A stretch of DNA of 13,845 nucleotides from Alphaproteobacteria bacterium UBA2966 (lineage in GTDB: Bacteria; Pseudomonadota; Alphaproteobacteria; UBA2966): assembly GCA_002348365.1 (NCBI GenBank), contig DEBC01000056.1, positions 1 to 13,845 of the forward strand. Reading direction: 5' to 3'. How positions within the stretch are numbered: the stretch's first letter is position 1; every line of letters begins with the position of its first letter. This document shows positions 1 to 6,717 of this stretch, piece by piece. Under the pieces are notes generated by a model. The model ran no database searches and had not been told where the DNA came from. It saw nothing but the letters and a program-made list of their open reading frames with translations. Both the position numbers and the translations under genes were made by a program.

Positions 1-21
1 AGGCGTACACTGAAGACATTT

Positions 22-45
22 AAAAGGGGGCTCCGGCCCCCTTTT
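22..45 (+). terminator. Rho-independent terminator of a gene left of the window
   Basis: A perfect 10-bp stem (22-31 with 36-45) closes a TCCG tetraloop at 32-35. The 5' arm starts AAAAGGGGG and the 3' arm ends CCCCCTTTT, so the U tract is built into the structure and continues as TTTTCCTTT. The symmetric A and T runs would let it act in both directions. No coding sequence precedes it in the window, so it most likely ends an upstream plus-strand gene. It also isolates the selenoprotein gene that starts at 156. Confidence 0.85.
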
Positions 46-155
46 CCTTTGCTCTTCACTGTTAGAGCATAGAACGTTGAGCTAGGCTAATTCTGGCGCA
101 GAAACCTACTTTTCGGACGTGAATCGCACGCGGGAAGGTAATACGAGGCAAATTG

Positions 156-1700
156 ATGACGGCAATGATACGCGGTTACCCCTCAACTTCGGATCGCTCA
201 AGAGGCTGGCTCCGCTACCTTTATCGCAAGGCGACGACCCCGGACAATTGGGACATGGACGGCCAGCCGCACGCGCATTGGGATGACGTCACTGGCGAGC
301 CCTTGACCAGCTGGCCCCGCTTCGATGTCGTGAGAAGCAGTTACGCGCTTCCCCTGATGGCCGACCGCACTCCGGCATGGCGCGAGATCTACGGCCGCAT
401 TCTCGACGAGTTCATTCAGCGCTTTACCGGTTACTGGGCCGCCAAGGACTGGCTCGATCAGATCGGCGACGACCCCAGCCGCGGACAGTATCCCGAAGCC
501 TGGTACCAGGTACTGATCCCACCGTACCTGCGGGGAAAGTACGATGTCCCGGGTTGGACGGCCAACGGTGTCGAGCCGTGGGGCCTGCAGAACGACGCGA
601 TCGCCGCCGATGGTGCCCTATGGTTCAAGGGCGACTTTCTGATCGTGCTGGGCTTCTACCTCTATGTCACCGGCGATGAGAAATGGAACCAACCCTTCGA
701 CATGGTGCGCAACGGCGCCGACACGTTCTTCTGGACCCATTCTCGGATTGCCAAATACTTGTTCTCGCAGATGTCGGACCGGCCCGAGGGGGTGCACTGT
801 GAGAACACCAAGATATGGCCCATGTGAATGAGCCGCGCGGGGCTCGGTCTGGGCCTCCACGACATGCTCTACAGCAGCGACTTTCGTCCAGCCTTCGATG
901 CCTTCTGGGACTATTCGAAACGAAACTACTTGACCATCGAGGACGGCAAGGTCAAAGGCTCGGTGACGATGTATTACGACCCGCTGGTCCCATGCAATCA
1001 CCCCTGCGACACATCGCCATTCTTCTACTTTGGCCTGTCGCACGGCTTGCTGCCCATGTACCCGGATGACGCCCGTGCGGTGTACGACACCGCTATAGAC
1101 CAGGTGGGTCGGGAGGGAGACGCGCCCTTAGGCCCGAATGAACCGGGCCCCGAGAAGGCCGGAGATCCGATGGCGGCAATGGGTCGTCTCATGATCCAGT
1201 TTCTGGCGCGCGAATTCGGTGACGAGGCGATCCACGCCAAACTCAAGATTCATTCGGACGACCACGACGAGCCGACCTGGGACAACGAGAGCGGAGAATT
1301 CACTTGGCGGTTCGGGCTCGACGAGCTGCACCCAAGAGGTCAGTTGAATGCATCCGCCGCATTCGCCGAAGTCGCGGAACCTGGTATCTGGGCAAGCCTG
1401 ATTAAACGGCCCAATCTGCGCAAGTTCCTGGACCCTTCGGTCTATGGAGTCGATTTTCCCAAGGTCTGCCTGTCACAGGCGATCTATGACGCGGAACGCC
1501 GTCTGCTGGTTATCGCCACGGATAGCGGAGCACCCCACGCCGCGGGAGAGCCGACGAACTTTCGGGTCACGAATGTGCGTCCTGAAAATTGCCGCGTCGA
1601 GATCGACAGTGCGCCCTCGGATGCCTGGCGTGTCGTTGACGGTGATCTGGAGATTTCGACGTCGGTCGGTGAGCACACCTTCATCGTTCACTGCGGGTGA
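156..1700 (+). CDS. Selenoprotein of the linalool dehydratase/isomerase (Ldi) family, Sec at codon 224
   Basis: 514 residues if TGA 825-827 is read as selenocysteine. The ATG at 156 has a GAGG ribosome site at 145-148; a TTG one codon earlier is less likely. The frame is open on both sides of the TGA, and both halves belong to one alpha/alpha-barrel-like protein. The segment WFKGD...YLYVTGDEKW (about 156-177) matches LinD YKGH...YQLVTGSRRY. VHCENTKIWPM-U-MSRAG (213-229) matches LinD IVCEPDNYFVQCNS. The stretch through YYDP (about 260) matches LinD YHP. LinD was recalled from memory. Sec224 aligns with active-site Cys180 and Cys215 with Cys171; the His129 position is Asp160. LinD hydrates, dehydrates and isomerises monoterpene alcohols in the periplasm. 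No signal peptide is obvious here, and the protein is about 100 residues longer, so the substrate is unknown. An alternative is a nonsense-mutated pseudogene, which is less likely given the SECIS element. Confidence 0.85.
825..827 (+). other. In-frame UGA read as selenocysteine
   Basis: This TGA is the only stop in the 514-codon frame before 1698-1700. It follows an ATG codon and is followed by ATG AGC. In the family alignment the codon occupies the position of a catalytic cysteine, which is the usual Sec/Cys exchange. The proposed SECIS hairpin begins 12 nt after it. Restart at the following ATG (828) is conceivable, but there is no Shine-Dalgarno sequence in front of it. Confidence 0.83.
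839..857 (+). promoter_or_regulatory. Bacterial SECIS element
   Basis: Seven consecutive pairs (839-845 with 851-857, two of them G-U) close the five-base loop GGUCU at 846-850. The loop lies at +19 to +23 after the UGA. In E. coli fdhF the codons GGT CTG, carrying the same GGUCU loop, also sit at the seventh and eighth codons after UGA, so sequence and spacing agree exactly (fdhF recalled from memory). The G and U of the loop are the bases SelB needs. A competing fold is possible (817-822 with 850-855, plus 830-834 with 841-845), so a thermodynamic comparison is needed. Confidence 0.78.
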
Positions 1701-1717
1701 AGTAATGCCTCCCCTTT

Positions 1718-2992
1718 CTACTTCTCGAAGCACCCCACCAGTTCCACATGTGATGACCACGGGAACTGATTGATGGGTACCACGGATTTCAACGTATATC
1801 CACCATCCACCAGACTGCGCGCATCCCGCGCGAATGTTCCTGGCGCGCACGAAACGTAAGCAATCTTGCGGACACCGGATTGGGCCAACGCCCTGCATTG
1901 TCGTTTGGCCCCTGCCCGCGCTGGATCGAGCACGACGCCATCAACCTTCGTGAATTCATCGGCCGAAAGCGCACGTTGCTCCAGGTCCCGCACCTCAATA
2001 TCGATGTTCACGCGCCCGGCACTATTGTTCACGGCACGTCTCAGCGCGGAGATTGCTTCCTCGTCACCGTCATAGGCACGGATGCGTCTTCCCTCACCCG
2101 CGAGTGCCAGCGCGAAAGTCCCGATACCAGCGAACAGATCCACAACGTGCTTGCAATCGTTGAGGTGATCGACGACCTGATCGCTCAAGGCTTTTTCCGC
2201 CGCCACGCTCGCCTGCAGAAAACCAGTCATTGGCGGTTCAACCGTGATACCGCCGAACTCTACCGTTGGCGCTCTCTGCATGATGACGGGCTCTGGATGC
2301 TTCGCACCCCAGCTCAGGCGCGCAAGATCGTGCTGGCGACTGAATTCGGTCAATCGTTCCCGCAACTCAAGTGTCAGATCTTTTCTCCCGCCCACCACGA
2401 TATCCAGACCGCTTCCGGTCTTGGTCAGCGATACTTGAAGACCCTTCCTCGGAATGGGCAGGTTATGGGCCAGAGCGGTCAGCGGCAGGATCAGGCATTC
2501 GAGATCCGGATCGAGAACGCTGCAGGATTGAATGGGAATGACGCGGTGACTGCCCCGTGCGAGATAGCCAAGCAGAATGCGTCCACCCGCATTGATGACT
2601 GTGAACGTCGTACGCCTGCGCGAATCAGCCGGCACTGTAACTGTGTCCGAAACGGGCACCTTGTCCAGGCCACGGCGGCCCAGGGCGTCGGAAACCAGGC
2701 GTCGTTTCCATTCCAGCTCCGCGACCGGCGTAACATGTTGCATCGCACAGCCGCCGCATCTGCCGAAATACGGACAAGGGGGTTCGGCCCGATCAGGACC
2801 GGCCTCAATGACATCGATGAGCTCGGCACTGAAACCCTCACCCCGCCTGCCACCGACACGGGCACGAACGCGATCGCCTGGCACCGTGAACGGCACATAG
2901 ACCTTCTCGTCGTCCACCTTGCCGACACCGTCGCCGCGACCGCCCAGGCGCTCGATATCCAGTTCGGTTTCAAGTGGCTTTGTCGTATTCAA
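1718..2992 (-). CDS. Class I SAM-dependent RNA m5U methyltransferase (RlmD/RumA/TrmA type)
   Basis: 424 residues, the usual size for the family, which methylates C5 of a uridine in 23S rRNA or tRNA using S-adenosylmethionine. An N-terminal TRAM domain (about 6-65) is followed by the iron-sulfur cysteines C73, C79, C82 (C-x5-CGGC) and C157. The Rossmann methylase domain carries FLQ (258-260), DLFAGIG (285-291) and LDPARAG (355-361). The nucleophilic cysteine is C382 in YVSCAP, where most members have SCNP, and HVE at 415-417 supplies the general base. The start is TTG, and an in-frame TGA four codons upstream excludes a longer product. GAGGA lies about 13 nt upstream, which is a loose spacing. 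The 3' end converges on the selenoprotein gene with only 17 nt between them. RlmD, RlmC and TrmA cannot be separated with certainty, so no symbol is given. Confidence 0.9.
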   Translation of the reverse strand: MNTTKPLETELDIERLGGRGDGVGKVDDEKVYVPFTVPGDRVRARVGGRRGEGFSAELIDVIEAGPDRAEPPCPYFGRCGGCAMQHVTPVAELEWKRRLVSDALGRRGLDKVPVSDTVTVPADSRRRTTFTVINAGGRILLGYLARGSHRVIPIQSCSVLDPDLECLILPLTALAHNLPIPRKGLQVSLTKTGSGLDIVVGGRKDLTLELRERLTEFSRQHDLARLSWGAKHPEPVIMQRAPTVEFGGITVEPPMTGFLQASVAAEKALSDQVVDHLNDCKHVVDLFAGIGTFALALAGEGRRIRAYDGDEEAISALRRAVNNSAGRVNIDIEVRDLEQRALSADEFTKVDGVVLDPARAGAKRQCRALAQSGVRKIAYVSCAPGTFARDARSLVDGGYTLKSVVPINQFPWSSHVELVGCFEK

Positions 2993-3214
2993 GGTTCTTT
3001 GTCACTTCCTCTTGGCGGCAGAAAAATCAGTCCGGCATTCTATCGATTTCAATGGATCGCTCACGACTACAGAACATTGCGTCGAATTCCTTTCTGCCTA
3101 CGGTACGGTGCTTCCGTTACGAGATTGCGTGGAGCCCTTTCATGCTTAAGGTGAGAATTCCAAGCGTTCGAGCTTGGTCTAAAAGACATGACAGACATCT
3201 AGGGAAATCCAAAA

Positions 3215-3919
3215 TTGACCTTATCGAGAGTAGCGGTCATCTCGGCCGGCGGCAGCGGCATGGGCGCGGGTGCGGCCCGTAAGTTGGCGGAGGTTGGTTT
3301 CAACGTCTCCATCCTGTCTTCGTCGGGCAAAGGCGAAGCCTTGGCCAACGAACTCGGTGGAATCGGCGTCACCGGTTCCAACCAGTCAAACGACGACCTC
3401 AAGCGTCTGGTGGATGCCACGGTCGATCGCTGGGGCCGGATAGATGTTCTCGTCAACAGCGCCGGCCACGGACCGAGGGCACCGATCCTCGATATCAACG
3501 ATGAGGACTGGCACATGGGCATGGAGGTCTACTTCCTCAGTGCCGTGCGCCCGACCCGGCTGGTCACGCCGGTCATGCAGGAACAGAAATCCGGGGTGAT
3601 CATCAACATTTCGACGTTCGCTGCTTTCGAGCCCGATCCGGTATTTCCCACCTCAGGCGTGTTCCGGGCGGGCCTTGCCGCGTACGCGAAGCTCTTTGCC
3701 GACACCTATGCCGCGGAAAACATCCGCATGAACAATGTGCTGCCGGGATTCATCGACAGCCTTCCGGAGAAACCTGAATTCAAAGAACGCATTCCGATGG
3801 GTCGATACGGTAAGACGGACGAAATCTCCGAAACCATCGCCTTCCTGGCGTCGGACGGGGCCGGATACATCACCGGCCAGAACATCCGTGTCGACGGCGG
3901 CATCACGCGATCAGTGTGA
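3215..3919 (+). CDS. SDR-family protein with non-canonical active site
   Basis: 234 residues, a typical short-chain dehydrogenase/reductase length. The start is TTG at 3215, with AGGGA at 3201-3205 and a good spacing of 9. The Rossmann signature is present as SAGGSGMG (10-17), and NSAG at 81-84 is the structural N-x-A-G motif. The catalytic Ser is S133 in NIST. The C-terminal half has the usual PGF (177-179) and the end motif GQNIRVDGGI. The Y-x3-K catalytic pair is missing: the aligned segment reads S147-GVF-R151, so Ser replaces Tyr and Arg replaces Lys. I recall relatives with a similar FRAGLAA segment, so this is probably a real subfamily and not local damage. It may bind NAD(P) but use other chemistry, or be a binding or regulatory protein. 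It stands alone between minus-strand genes. Confidence 0.88.
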   Translation: MTLSRVAVISAGGSGMGAGAARKLAEVGFNVSILSSSGKGEALANELGGIGVTGSNQSNDDLKRLVDATVDRWGRIDVLVNSAGHGPRAPILDINDEDWHMGMEVYFLSAVRPTRLVTPVMQEQKSGVIINISTFAAFEPDPVFPTSGVFRAGLAAYAKLFADTYAAENIRMNNVLPGFIDSLPEKPEFKERIPMGRYGKTDEISETIAFLASDGAGYITGQNIRVDGGITRSV

Positions 3920-3931
3920 GGAATTAATTCC

Positions 3932-3949
3932 GACCAAAGTAATTTGGTC
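3932..3949 (+). terminator. Hairpin after the SDR gene, possible weak terminator
   Basis: GACCAAA (3932-3938) and TTTGGTC (3943-3949) form a 7-bp stem around a GTAA loop, 13 nt after the SDR stop and next to a GAATTAATTC palindrome. The only U run is inside the 3' arm and no T tract follows, so it is at best a weak terminator. It could also protect the mRNA 3' end, or serve the minus-strand pseudogene that ends nearby. Confidence 0.35.
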
Positions 3950-3973
3950 AGGAGCCTGTCCCGATGCCCCTCT

Positions 3974-4693
3974 TCAAATGATCTGTCGGGTTCCATGCGT
4001 CAGGTCTTCAATGATATCCGGAGAGATATTGCGGCTGCCGGCGAGCCAAATGCTCTCCTTCAGCACCGGTTTTCCGATAACGAGCGGCCTGCCCTTGCAT
4101 TCGGTATGTTAACGCCAGCGGCGAGAAAGCTCGTTGATATCGCCGTACCAGGAATCTATCCGCCCTTTCTCCAGAATTTTGATGGCGTTCTCAATGTGGT
4201 TGAAGCTGTGAAGATTCAAGAAGCCTTTGTTCTCGAGTTCGATTTCATGGGAAGTCCCCCGGTGAACCCCGATCGAACGGAGATTCTAGGCTAGTTCAAA
4301 ACTGTCGATTCTTTGATCCATTGTGACAAAGGCGCTCTCGACTTCCATTTGACGTACGATCCATGCGTAATCTCTTTCCCGACTGGGAATTCTGGAGAGG
4401 CCGGGTAGAAGGGCGTTGTCCATCGAAATGCCCATCTTCAAAGCCCGCGCCCAGGGAACGATCTTCTGCTCGATCCTGTATCCGGTTTTGGTGCCGGCTA
4501 GCTTTGCCATTTCAACCAGTATCCCGGGCTTATCATCAGGCCCACCCATATAACCGGGGATCTCGGCGACAAAGAGAGTGAGATTGCGGGTACTGGTTTC
4601 GGTACCTGTAGCTTCATTGCCGAACTGAATGAGTCCGGCCGAAATCAGGAGCAGCACAAGGTACCGTTTGAGCGGCTGCATAATGACGATCAT
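3974..4693 (-). pseudogene. Periplasmic solute-binding protein (SBP_bac_3-like), broken by in-frame stops
   Basis: Reading leftward from ATG 4693 (AGAGGA 10 nt upstream; a second ATG lies at 4681), the frame begins with a signal peptide, MQPLKRYLVLLLISAGL. It continues with features of an ABC-type solute-binding domain: a GILVEMAK segment, KIVPWARAL, then NALLPGLSRIPSRERDYAW and AFVTMDQRIDS. A TAG at 4286-4288 interrupts it. The same frame then continues recognisably as NLRSIGVHRGTS through IDSWYGDINEL to a TAA at 4109-4111, and on as PLVIGKPVLKESIWLAGS...SPDII to a TGA at 3974-3976. The frame is never lost, so two point mutations made it a pseudogene, probably recently. The intact product would be about 240 residues, close to the family norm. 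No permease or ATPase gene lies nearby. Confidence 0.8.
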
Positions 4694-4920
4694 GACGCAC
4701 AAATCCTCTACCAAACTCTTCGCACCTCCGGGGAAATCACACTCGCCCGAGGTGATGCGCGCACCATTCGTTGCCGGGCTCGAATGTTGCCCAGCGCGCT
4801 GGTTCGTCCGAAGACTTACCATACATTGGGCCACACGAACGAATTGTCCTCTCGGTATGCGGATCCGGTTGCCTCTCCCGGGAGTTTTCAGGCCGCTCCG
4901 CCAGTGAGACGAGAATGGAA

Positions 4921-5169
4921 CTAGGTCGGCGCGAAGGCTTTCCGGAAACTCCGGTCTTTCTTCAGGTGCCATTCCCGGCTCATGGCCTCACTCCGGGTTA
5001 AATAGCGCTCCGCATACAGCAACTGCCATTGCCGGCCCGCCGTGGACCGTGCGCCCTTGCCGGAATTATGGGCTTCCAGTCGTCGCTCGAGATCGGTGGT
5101 CCACCCGATATAGGTGCGAAATCCATCACAACCGGTCGTACCCAGCAGATAGACGAAGCAGTATGTCAA
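4921..5169 (-). CDS. Small GIY-YIG domain protein
   Basis: 82 residues forming a single GIY-YIG nuclease fold. FVYLLGTT (5-12) and TYIGWTTDLERRLEAHNSG (19-37) correspond to the two halves of the signature. The block KGARSTAG (38-45) follows, and the conserved glutamate helix is SEAMSREWHLKK (60-71). Members such as E. coli YhbQ are stand-alone proteins of about 80-100 residues with poorly known roles, possibly in DNA repair. The start is TTG at 5169, with GAGGG a few bases upstream. The gene is divergent from the aldo/keto reductase gene, with 140 nt between them. Confidence 0.87.
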   Translation of the reverse strand: MTYCFVYLLGTTGCDGFRTYIGWTTDLERRLEAHNSGKGARSTAGRQWQLLYAERYLTRSEAMSREWHLKKDRSFRKAFAPT

Positions 5170-5213
5170 ATTGCACCCTCGGAGTTCCGTGGTTTCCCGG
5201 CCCTCGATTCACC

Positions 5214-5241
5214 CTGACAATGCCGCCCATATGGCTATATT
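5214..5241 (+). promoter_or_regulatory. Candidate sigma70-type promoter of the aldo/keto reductase gene
   Basis: CTGACA at 5214-5219 and TATATT at 5236-5241, 16 nt apart, each match the vegetative -35 and -10 consensus at five of six positions. Transcription would start about 60 nt upstream of the ATG at 5310. The site lies between divergent genes, where a promoter is expected. Confidence 0.45.
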
Positions 5242-5309
5242 GCCATCGAACTTCGGGCAGAGATGCCTTCCGAGTTCGAAATCTTAGTTGGAACAGGTCG
5301 GACGGAACA

Positions 5310-6296
5310 ATGAAGCAGCGACAGCTCGGAAATGACGGCCCCTTGGTCAGCGAACTCGGACTTGGCTGCATGGGCATGACCGGCCGATACGGTCCGGCGG
5401 ACGAAACTGAATCGCTCGCCACCTTGGACCGTGCGATCGAACTTGGGGTGAATTTTCTCGATACGGCACAGGTGTACGGGCCCCATACCAATGAGGAACT
5501 CGTGGGCCGCGCAATCCGCGACCGGCGTGAATCGGTTTTCGTCGCCACAAAGTTCGGTTACGAGATTCGCGACGGCAAGTCCGTCCGACCCAACAGCCGC
5601 CCCGAACTTGTGCGCGAATCCGTCGATGGATCCCTCCGCCGGCTTGGAATCGACACGATCGATCTGCTGTATCAGCACCGGGTCGACCCCGAAACGCCCA
5701 TTGAAGAGGTCGCCGGCACGATCAGCGAACTCGTTACGGAAGGTAAGGTCCGATTTTTCGGTCTGTCGGAAGCATCTCCCCGGACCATCCGCCGCGCCCA
5801 CGCCCTGCACCCGGTGGCTGCGCTTCAGACCGAATATTCATTGTGGGAACGGTTCGTCGAGGAAGAGATTCTGGCGACCTGCGAGGAACTTGGAATCGCC
5901 TTCGTGGCCTACAGTCCGCTGGGCCGCGGGTTCCTGACCGGGCGGAACAAGCCGGGGGCCGACTACGGCGAAGATGACGCCCGGCACTTCGATCCACGCA
6001 TGCAGGCAGACACCTACGACCGCAATCTGGTGTTACTGAGTCACGTTCAACGCATCGCCGCTGCCAAGAATGCGGCACCGGGCCAGATCGCGCTGGCCTG
6101 GCTGCTCCACCGCGGCGCCAACATCATTCCCATTCCGGGAACGAAACGGGTCAAGTACATCGAAGAGAACGCCGGCGCGTCGGATGTAACGCTCGATCCT
6201 GAGGACATGGCCGTGCTGGACGAGGCCATACCGCCCGGGGCGGCGGAGGGGCCCCGCTACATTCCCAAGTTCCTCAAAAACATCGACCGAACGTGA
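5310..6296 (+). CDS. Aldo/keto reductase, AKR13 (YakC-like) type
   Basis: 328 residues, full length for the family. It is an NADPH-dependent carbonyl reductase with a TIM-barrel fold, probably cytoplasmic. The catalytic tetrad is visible as D51 and Y56 in FLDTAQVYG, K81 in ATKFG, and H123 in LLYQHRVD. The cofactor-binding region includes YSPLGRGFLTG (about 207-217) and the C-terminal PIPGTKR. The LYQH-x-VD motif and GEGKVR-like EGKVRFFGLSE segment are typical of the AKR13 branch (perakine reductase, YakC). ATG 5310 is preferred because the domain begins at once. An upstream extension in the same frame shows no homology and would cover the divergent GIY-YIG gene. The substrate is not evident. 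Confidence 0.93.
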   Translation: MKQRQLGNDGPLVSELGLGCMGMTGRYGPADETESLATLDRAIELGVNFLDTAQVYGPHTNEELVGRAIRDRRESVFVATKFGYEIRDGKSVRPNSRPELVRESVDGSLRRLGIDTIDLLYQHRVDPETPIEEVAGTISELVTEGKVRFFGLSEASPRTIRRAHALHPVAALQTEYSLWERFVEEEILATCEELGIAFVAYSPLGRGFLTGRNKPGADYGEDDARHFDPRMQADTYDRNLVLLSHVQRIAAAKNAAPGQIALAWLLHRGANIIPIPGTKRVKYIEENAGASDVTLDPEDMAVLDEAIPPGAAEGPRYIPKFLKNIDRT

Positions 6297-6401
6297 CGCG
6301 ACTACCCCCTACAGCCAATTCCATCAGAGCGGCACGTTGTTTTTGAACCACTGAGAGATCACAGAGGCCACGTTGCGAATCTGTGGATGCCCATCAAAGT
6401 T

Positions 6402-6433
6402 CGTCATCGCCCGGCTTTGCCCGGGCGATCCAG
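6402..6433 (+). repeat. Palindromic repeat, copy A
   Basis: The unit has the form CGTC - stem - loop - stem - CCAG. The stem ATCGCCCGG (6406-6414) pairs perfectly with CCGGGCGAT (6421-6429) around the loop CTTTGC. It lies 105 nt after the aldo/keto reductase stop. Confidence 0.75.
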
Positions 6434-6467
6434 ACATCCAGCAGTGGCGGAATGCGCCACGGCATTG

Positions 6468-6499
6468 CTGGATTACCCGGACTACGCCGGGTAATGACG
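6468..6499 (-). repeat. Palindromic repeat, copy B, inverted
   Basis: On the minus strand this has the same CGTC...CCAG frame. The stem is ATTACCCGG with CCGGGTAAT (9 bp) and the loop is CGTAGT. Relative to copy A, two stem positions differ, and both differences are compensated on the opposite arm. Confidence 0.75.
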
Positions 6500-6630
6500 A
6501 GGTGTCTGTGTTGCTGCGTTGCGACGGTGTTCGTTTTGGGCTCTGTGGTCAATCCGCATCATGTGGCGCGCTATGCCATCGGAACTGGATGCCCCGGGCA
6601 GAGCTGGGGCATGACGACGTAGACAGGATC

Positions 6631-6662
6631 CGTCATTGCCCGGCGTAGTCCGGGCAATCCAG
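6631..6662 (+). repeat. Palindromic repeat, copy C
   Basis: This copy has the same frame and the same CGTAGT loop as copy B. The stem is ATTGCCCGG (6635-6643) with CCGGGCAAT (6650-6658). It differs from B by one compensated base pair. It lies 55 nt beyond the end of the Ldh-type gene, so it could act as a 3' mRNA stabiliser or weak terminator for the minus-strand operon. The rest of the 6297-6717 gap shows no gene. Confidence 0.75.
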
Positions 6663-6717
6663 TGTCGCCGTTGCTTGAAAATGCGGAATTCAAAGCAGGT
6701 ATCTTCAGAACCAGATT

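Larger units (their letters stand above)
6401..6500. repeat. REPIN-like inverted pair of palindromic repeats
   Basis: Two inverted 32-nt palindromic units (6402-6433 and 6468-6499) flank a central hairpin. In that hairpin GTGGCG (6444-6449) pairs with CGCCAC (6455-6460), extended by CAGCA (6439-6443) with TGCTG (6466-6470). The outer ends TCGTCAT and ATGACGA are also complementary, so the whole 100 nt forms one large imperfect palindrome. This arrangement resembles REP doublets or REPINs that are spread by REP-associated tyrosine transposases. No such transposase gene is in the window. Confidence 0.7.

Noticed and set aside
153..827. Two separate genes or a simple nonsense pseudogene instead of one selenoprotein
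   Set aside because: The second half starts within the family domain with no ribosome site, both halves align to one protein, the TGA sits on a catalytic Cys column, and a SECIS-type hairpin follows. A pseudogene is still possible but less likely.
1880..3154. Long plus-strand open frame opposite the RNA methyltransferase
   Set aside because: It shows no recognisable domain and lies antisense to a gene with full catalytic motifs. It is a high-GC shadow.
3944..4294. Plus-strand 116-codon frame
   Set aside because: It is antisense to the solute-binding protein pseudogene, whose minus-strand translation is clearly family-like.
4694..4972. N-terminal extension of the solute-binding protein frame
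   Set aside because: The signal peptide and ribosome site place the start at 4693. The upstream residues are charged and show no homology. The 4694-4920 stretch holds no gene I can support.
6373..6648. Plus-strand 91-codon frame in the repeat region
   Set aside because: It runs through the palindromic repeats, has no ribosome site and no domain.
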